Source of the DNA: Proteobacteria bacterium SG_bin9
GTDB lineage: Bacteria; Pseudomonadota; Alphaproteobacteria; Rhizobiales; Xanthobacteraceae
Direction: 5' to 3'
Assembly: GCA_002083525.1 (NCBI GenBank)
Contig: LWDM01000059.1
Span: 92,188 to 156,187, forward strand
Length of the DNA: 64,000 nucleotides
The position numbers and the translations under genes were made by a program. Below the pieces are notes generated by a model that ran no database searches, was not told the DNA's origin, and saw nothing but the letters and a program-made list of their open reading frames with translations. This document shows positions 60,352-64,000 of the stretch, piece by piece (the first letter of the stretch is position 1; each line of letters begins with the position of its first letter).

Positions 60352-61800
60352 TCAGTGCATGCTGAAGCTGCGGCCGGCCATCCGCGCCCGCGGGAAATCG
60401 TAATGCATCGCCGGCGACTCATGCGTCGCGCGCGTCCGCTCCAGCGCAGCGATGAAGCCTGACGACCACTGCTGGACGTTGCCGGCGCGCAGCCGCTTCA
60501 TCATCGTCTCCCAGCGCATCCGCCGTTCCGGCGACGGCATGGTCAGCGCCATGGCGATCGCCCGTGCCATTCCATCGATGTCGTGTGGATTGACCAGCAG
60601 CGCCGTGTCGAGCTCGTTCGCCGCGCCGGCGAATTTCGACAGCACCAGCACGCCCGGATCGACCGGATTCTGCGCGGCGACGTATTCCTTGGCGACAAGG
60701 TTCATGCCGTCATGCAGCGGCGTGACGAGCCCGACCTGCGCCGTGCGATAGAAGCCGGCGAGCATGGTCTGGCTGAAGCCCTTGCTGAGATAGCGGATCG
60801 GCACCCAGTCGACCTCGCCGTGGCGGCCGTTCACTTCGGTCACCACCCGCGAGAGGTCTTTCTGCAGCGTATCGTAGGCTTCGATGGCTCCGCGCGACGG
60901 CGTTGCGATTTGCAGCAGTGACACGGTCCGCTTCAGCGTCGGCCGCAGATCCAGCATCCGGTCGAAGGCCTTGATGCGATTGACCAGTCCCTTCGAGTAG
61001 TCGACGCGATCGACGCCGATGACCAGACGCTTGTCGTCGACGCTCTTGCGCAAGCGCACGACTTCCGGATGGGAGATCGCCCGCGCCGCATTGGTCGCGA
61101 ATGCGTCGGCATCGATACCGATCGGAAATGCGGCCAGACTCGACTTGCCGTATCGCGAGGTCACGACATTGTCCTCGATCGTGAGGCCGAGATCGGTCTG
61201 CAGGTAACGCGCGAAATTCTGGCAATCATCCTCGGTCTGGAAGCCGATCAGATCGTACGCGAGCATCGCTTCGATTAGTTCGCGGTGATTCGGCACGCCG
61301 TTCATGACCTCGCGTGACGGCCAGGGCGTGTGCAGGAAGAAACCGATCGGCTGCGTCACGCCGAGCGAGCGCAGCTCCGCGCCGAGTGCGAGGAAGTGAT
61401 AATCCTGAATCCAGAACGCGGTGTCGGGCTTGCGGAAGCGCAACAGCGATCGCGCCATGAAGGCATTCACCTCGCGATAGGAGCGATAGTCTTCATGCGA
61501 GACGCGGATCAGATCGCTGCGCGAATGCAGCGCCGGCCACAATGCGGAGTTCGCGAAGCCTTCGTAGTAGCCGCCGTAGTGCGCCGCCGGCAGATCGAGC
61601 AGCGCAATCGCACCCGCGCCAAGCGGCTCGATATCGGCGAACGACTCCTTCAATGCGCCATCGCGCACACGCCCGCTCGAACCGACCCAGATCGCTCCGG
61701 ACTGTTCGACGACCGGCAGCAGCGCCGCAGCCAAACCGCCGGTCATCGGCTCATTGGCTTTCGCGCGCGCGACGCGATTTGATACGACGACGAGATTCAC
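60352..61800 (-). CDS. otsA: Trehalose-6-phosphate synthase OtsA (482 aa)
   Basis: GT20 enzyme joining UDP-glucose and glucose 6-phosphate. Family features are LVVVSNRVARAKANEPMTGGLAAALLPV, WIQDYHFLALGAELR, LRKSVDDKRLVIGVDRVDYSKGLVNRIKAFDRML and GLVTPLHDGMNLVAKEYVAAQ. Length is normal. A perfect EcfG promoter lies upstream. With otsB 190 bases further upstream it makes trehalose, a stress protectant. Confidence 0.96.
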   Translation of the reverse strand: MNLVVVSNRVARAKANEPMTGGLAAALLPVVEQSGAIWVGSSGRVRDGALKESFADIEPLGAGAIALLDLPAAHYGGYYEGFANSALWPALHSRSDLIRVSHEDYRSYREVNAFMARSLLRFRKPDTAFWIQDYHFLALGAELRSLGVTQPIGFFLHTPWPSREVMNGVPNHRELIEAMLAYDLIGFQTEDDCQNFARYLQTDLGLTIEDNVVTSRYGKSSLAAFPIGIDADAFATNAARAISHPEVVRLRKSVDDKRLVIGVDRVDYSKGLVNRIKAFDRMLDLRPTLKRTVSLLQIATPSRGAIEAYDTLQKDLSRVVTEVNGRHGEVDWVPIRYLSKGFSQTMLAGFYRTAQVGLVTPLHDGMNLVAKEYVAAQNPVDPGVLVLSKFAGAANELDTALLVNPHDIDGMARAIAMALTMPSPERRMRWETMMKRLRAGNVQQWSSGFIAALERTRATHESPAMHYDFPRARMAGRSFSMH

Positions 61801-61830
61801 TGCGTCCCCTCCGCATGAGGCCCGTACATA

Positions 61831-61855
61831 AACGTATATTCATCAATATGGTTCC
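61831..61855 (-). promoter_or_regulatory. EcfG-type general-stress promoter of otsA
   Basis: Minus strand: GGAAC (61855-61851), 16-base spacer, CGTT (61834-61831), exact consensus, 30 bases before the otsA ATG at 61800. Confidence 0.8.
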
Positions 61856-61988
61856 TGGTGGTCATCGTTTGACCCGATTGAAACCAAATTCGGGCAATCT
61901 TGCGCGGAACAAAAGTTCCTGCATCAGGAACCGATTGTGACGATGTGCGAACAATCTTTGTGACGCAATAATTCACGCGTGTGAGGCA

Positions 61989-62783
61989 CTACGCATGGCG
62001 CAACAGCTGCGCGATCCACGCACGCACATCGCTCGGCGTATCGAAGTGACCTTGCACACCGCGGGCGCGGCGGCCGACTGAAAACGACACGCCCTTCAGG
62101 TCCGGCATGATGGCGAAGACAGTCTCATCGGTGACGTCATCGCCGAGAAATACCGGCGTGCGGCCTTCGAACGGCTCGTTCGTCATCAGCTCGCGCACGC
62201 CGATCGCCTTGCTGACACCGGAAGCCTTGATCTCGCACACGAACTTGCCGGGCAGCACATCGATCGTCGCGTCGGGCAAATCCGCGCGCACCGCAGAGAC
62301 GGCATCGTACAACGCCTTCTCCATCAGCGGCGCTTTCCGGTAATGCAGCGCCAGCGAGTAACCTTTGTCCTCCAACAGAATTCCCGGATCGAGATTCGCA
62401 ATCGCCGCGAAGCGCTTCTTCAACTCCGGATCCATCGGCGGCGCATGCGACGCGACCGCTTCCGTATCGATGGACAACCGCATCTCCGCGCCGTGACCGC
62501 CGACCGCAGGAAACAGCACAGGCTCGAAAATCCAGTCGATATCGATGAGCGAACGGCCGGAGACGAGCGCCATCGCACCGTTGGTCGCTTCAAGCATCTG
62601 CTGCAGATTTTCGCGCAGGCCCGGCGGAACCACGACCTCGCGCGGCGTCGGCGCAAGTTCAAGCAGCGTACCGTCGATATCGAACAGCAACGCGCAGCGC
62701 TTCAGATCGATCTCCGGCGGACCGGCAGCATCGACTTTCTGGATCAGCGGCGCATCGCGCGTCATGACAAGTTCATCGCTCAT
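61989..62783 (-). CDS. otsB: Trehalose-6-phosphate phosphatase OtsB (264 aa)
   Basis: HAD phosphatase. The DxD motif is LLFDIDGTLLELAPTPREV, the second motif MALVSGRSLIDID, and the C-terminal GDDVTDETVF binds magnesium. Specific trehalose features: PAVGGHGAEMRL and KGYSLALHYR. It removes phosphate from trehalose 6-phosphate. The stop of the upstream MFS gene is 6 bases away, so they share a transcript. Confidence 0.95.
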   Translation of the reverse strand: MSDELVMTRDAPLIQKVDAAGPPEIDLKRCALLFDIDGTLLELAPTPREVVVPPGLRENLQQMLEATNGAMALVSGRSLIDIDWIFEPVLFPAVGGHGAEMRLSIDTEAVASHAPPMDPELKKRFAAIANLDPGILLEDKGYSLALHYRKAPLMEKALYDAVSAVRADLPDATIDVLPGKFVCEIKASGVSKAIGVRELMTNEPFEGRTPVFLGDDVTDETVFAIMPDLKGVSFSVGRRARGVQGHFDTPSDVRAWIAQLLRHA

Positions 62784-62789
62784 TCCATC

Positions 62790-64000
62790 CTACTCCACAA
62801 CAGCCAGCGGCGGCGCGACCTGTTCAAGCGGCTGCCGCTCGGCCCGGATACAGAATCGCCACGCCACCCACGCCGCCGCGATCATCAGCGCGGCGCCGAA
62901 TAGATAGCCGGCGAACACCGTATTCCGTGAACCCGAATCAATCAGAACACCGAACAGTGCAGGTCCGATGACACCGCCGATGCCGGTGCCGATCGCGTAA
63001 AAGATGGCGATGGCGAAGGCACGAATCTCCAGCGGGAAGGTCTCGCTCACAGTGAGATACGCAGCGCTCGCCGCCGGCGAGGCAAAGAAGAAGATCACCA
63101 TCCACGCAATCGTCTGGGTCTGTGCGCTCAGATACCCGGCGGCAAACAGATAACCGGACACCGCGAGCAGGATGCCCGAGGCCCCGTAGGTGAACGCGAT
63201 CATCGTGCGGCGGCCCAGCGTATCGAACAGGCGGCCAAGCAGCAGCGGACCGAGGAAGTTACCCGCCGCGAACGGCAGGATGTACCAGCCGATATTGCTC
63301 GCCGGAATGCCGAAGAAGTCGGTCAGCACCAGCGCGTAGGTGAAGAAGATGGCGTTGTAAAAGAACGCCTGCGACGCCATCAGCGTCAAACCGACCAGCG
63401 CGCGCTGACGATAGGCACCAGACAGCGCCTGCCGTACTTCGTTGAGCGGCGTGTGTGTTCGCATCTTCAGTTTGATCATCGGCAGCGGAGCGGCGCCCGA
63501 TGCTCGACCCTCGACAGGCATCGCCGCTTCGATCTCGGAAACGATCTTTTCCGCACGCTCCGGCTGGCCGTGAATCATCAGCCAGCGCGGGCTTTCCGGA
63601 ATCCAGAGCCGCATCAGCAGCACGACCAATCCGAGCGCCGAGCCGATGAAGAAGGCAAGCCGCCAGCCGGTATCGGGGCCGAAATGCTGCGGATCAAGCA
63701 ACACGATTGCACCCACGGCACCGATGGCAGCACCGATCCAGAAGCTGCCGTTGATCACGAGATCGGTCCAGCCGCGATAGCGCGCCGGCACCAGCTCCTG
63801 GATCGTCGAATTGATCGCGGTGTATTCGCCACCGATGCCGGCGCCGGTGAGAAAGCGAAACAGCACGAAGCTCCACAAATTCCATGAGAACGCGGTCGCC
63901 GCTGTTGCGACGAGATAAACAGCCAGCGTGATGAAGAAGAGCTTCTTGCGGCCGATACGATCGGTGAGCCAGCCGAAGCCAAGTGCGCCGAGCACGGCGC
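62790..64000 (-). CDS. MFS transporter, 5' end beyond window
   Basis: About 403 residues visible from after the first helix; the frame is open to the edge, and the first visible residues (LGALGFGWLTDRIGRKKLFF) are the loop 2-3 motif, so the N-terminus with helix 1 is outside. FRFLTGAGIGGEYTAINSTIQELVPARYRG and WIPESPRWLMIHG mark the sugar porter / aromatic acid type. It directly precedes otsB; a sugar or organic-acid substrate is possible. Confidence 0.87.
   Translation of the reverse strand, partial: AVLGALGFGWLTDRIGRKKLFFITLAVYLVATAATAFSWNLWSFVLFRFLTGAGIGGEYTAINSTIQELVPARYRGWTDLVINGSFWIGAAIGAVGAIVLLDPQHFGPDTGWRLAFFIGSALGLVVLLMRLWIPESPRWLMIHGQPERAEKIVSEIEAAMPVEGRASGAAPLPMIKLKMRTHTPLNEVRQALSGAYRQRALVGLTLMASQAFFYNAIFFTYALVLTDFFGIPASNIGWYILPFAAGNFLGPLLLGRLFDTLGRRTMIAFTYGASGILLAVSGYLFAAGYLSAQTQTIAWMVIFFFASPAASAAYLTVSETFPLEIRAFAIAIFYAIGTGIGGVIGPALFGVLIDSGSRNTVFAGYLFGAALMIAAAWVAWRFCIRAERQPLEQVAPPLAVVE

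Overview
The window is a GC-rich alphaproteobacterial chromosome segment, most likely from the Rhizobiales near the Bradyrhizobium/Rhodopseudomonas group. The evidence is the codon usage, two palindromic intergenic repeats that I associate with that order (609-726 and 11332-11380), GGAAC-type general-stress promoters, a DUF3551 gene, an Aap-type binding protein and a PaaX/PaaR-controlled phenylacetate cluster. There is no sign of a large recent island: no transposase, integrase, phage or CRISPR array. Both window ends cut through genes (an amino-acid binding protein at the left, an MFS transporter at the right).

Left part (0-20.5 kb). An acyl-CoA dehydrogenase pair faces a carboxymuconolactone-decarboxylase-like gene and a VOC-fold gene, followed by an MFS permease. 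Next comes a 1088-residue TreS-maltokinase fusion and several small membrane or exported proteins, RidA, and a four-gene minus-strand run. That run holds an AttE-type ABC ATPase, a single large FtsX-type permease, an AttH/CrtC-like exported protein and a two-PAS histidine kinase. It ends with a saccharopine-dehydrogenase-like reductase and a uronate dehydrogenase.

Middle part (20.5-39.7 kb). A FadR-type regulator is divergent from a complete TRAP transporter (dctPQM); together with uronate dehydrogenase this suggests sugar-acid uptake. An MFS carrier, an amidase, a tripartite-tricarboxylate binding protein and pncB follow. A LuxR/LuxI quorum-sensing pair lies on the minus strand, and the AHL synthase ribosome-binding site sits inside a hairpin. 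A Cache-containing class III cyclase follows. The 34-38 kb region is rich in small stress proteins (PRC-barrel, low-affinity iron permease family, DUF6496, CsbD) with GGAAC-type promoters.

Phenylacetate region (39.8-56.4 kb). paaX and paaABCDE run rightward. A leftward run holds paaG, paaI, paaK, paaR, paaZ, a cytochrome P450 and a second hotdog thioesterase. A branched-chain-type ABC transporter (binding protein plus LivHMGF) diverges from paaG across a TetR-like palindrome. The set covers activation, epoxidation, isomerisation and ring opening; the beta-oxidation-like steps (PaaF, PaaH, PaaJ) are not in the window.

Right part (56.5-64 kb). A periplasmic fusion of a caspase-like domain with an S41/CtpA protease, an unknown protein, tRNA-Ser(GGA) with a duplicated 3' end beside it, and otsA, otsB and an MFS transporter. 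otsA has a textbook stress promoter and treS a weaker candidate, so trehalose metabolism is encoded at both ends of the window.

The most unusual non-coding signal is a pair of intergenic elements (24288-24452 and 44960-45126). Each is two tandem bulged hairpins with unrelated stem sequences, a shared second-loop sequence, and loop 1 complementary to loop 2.
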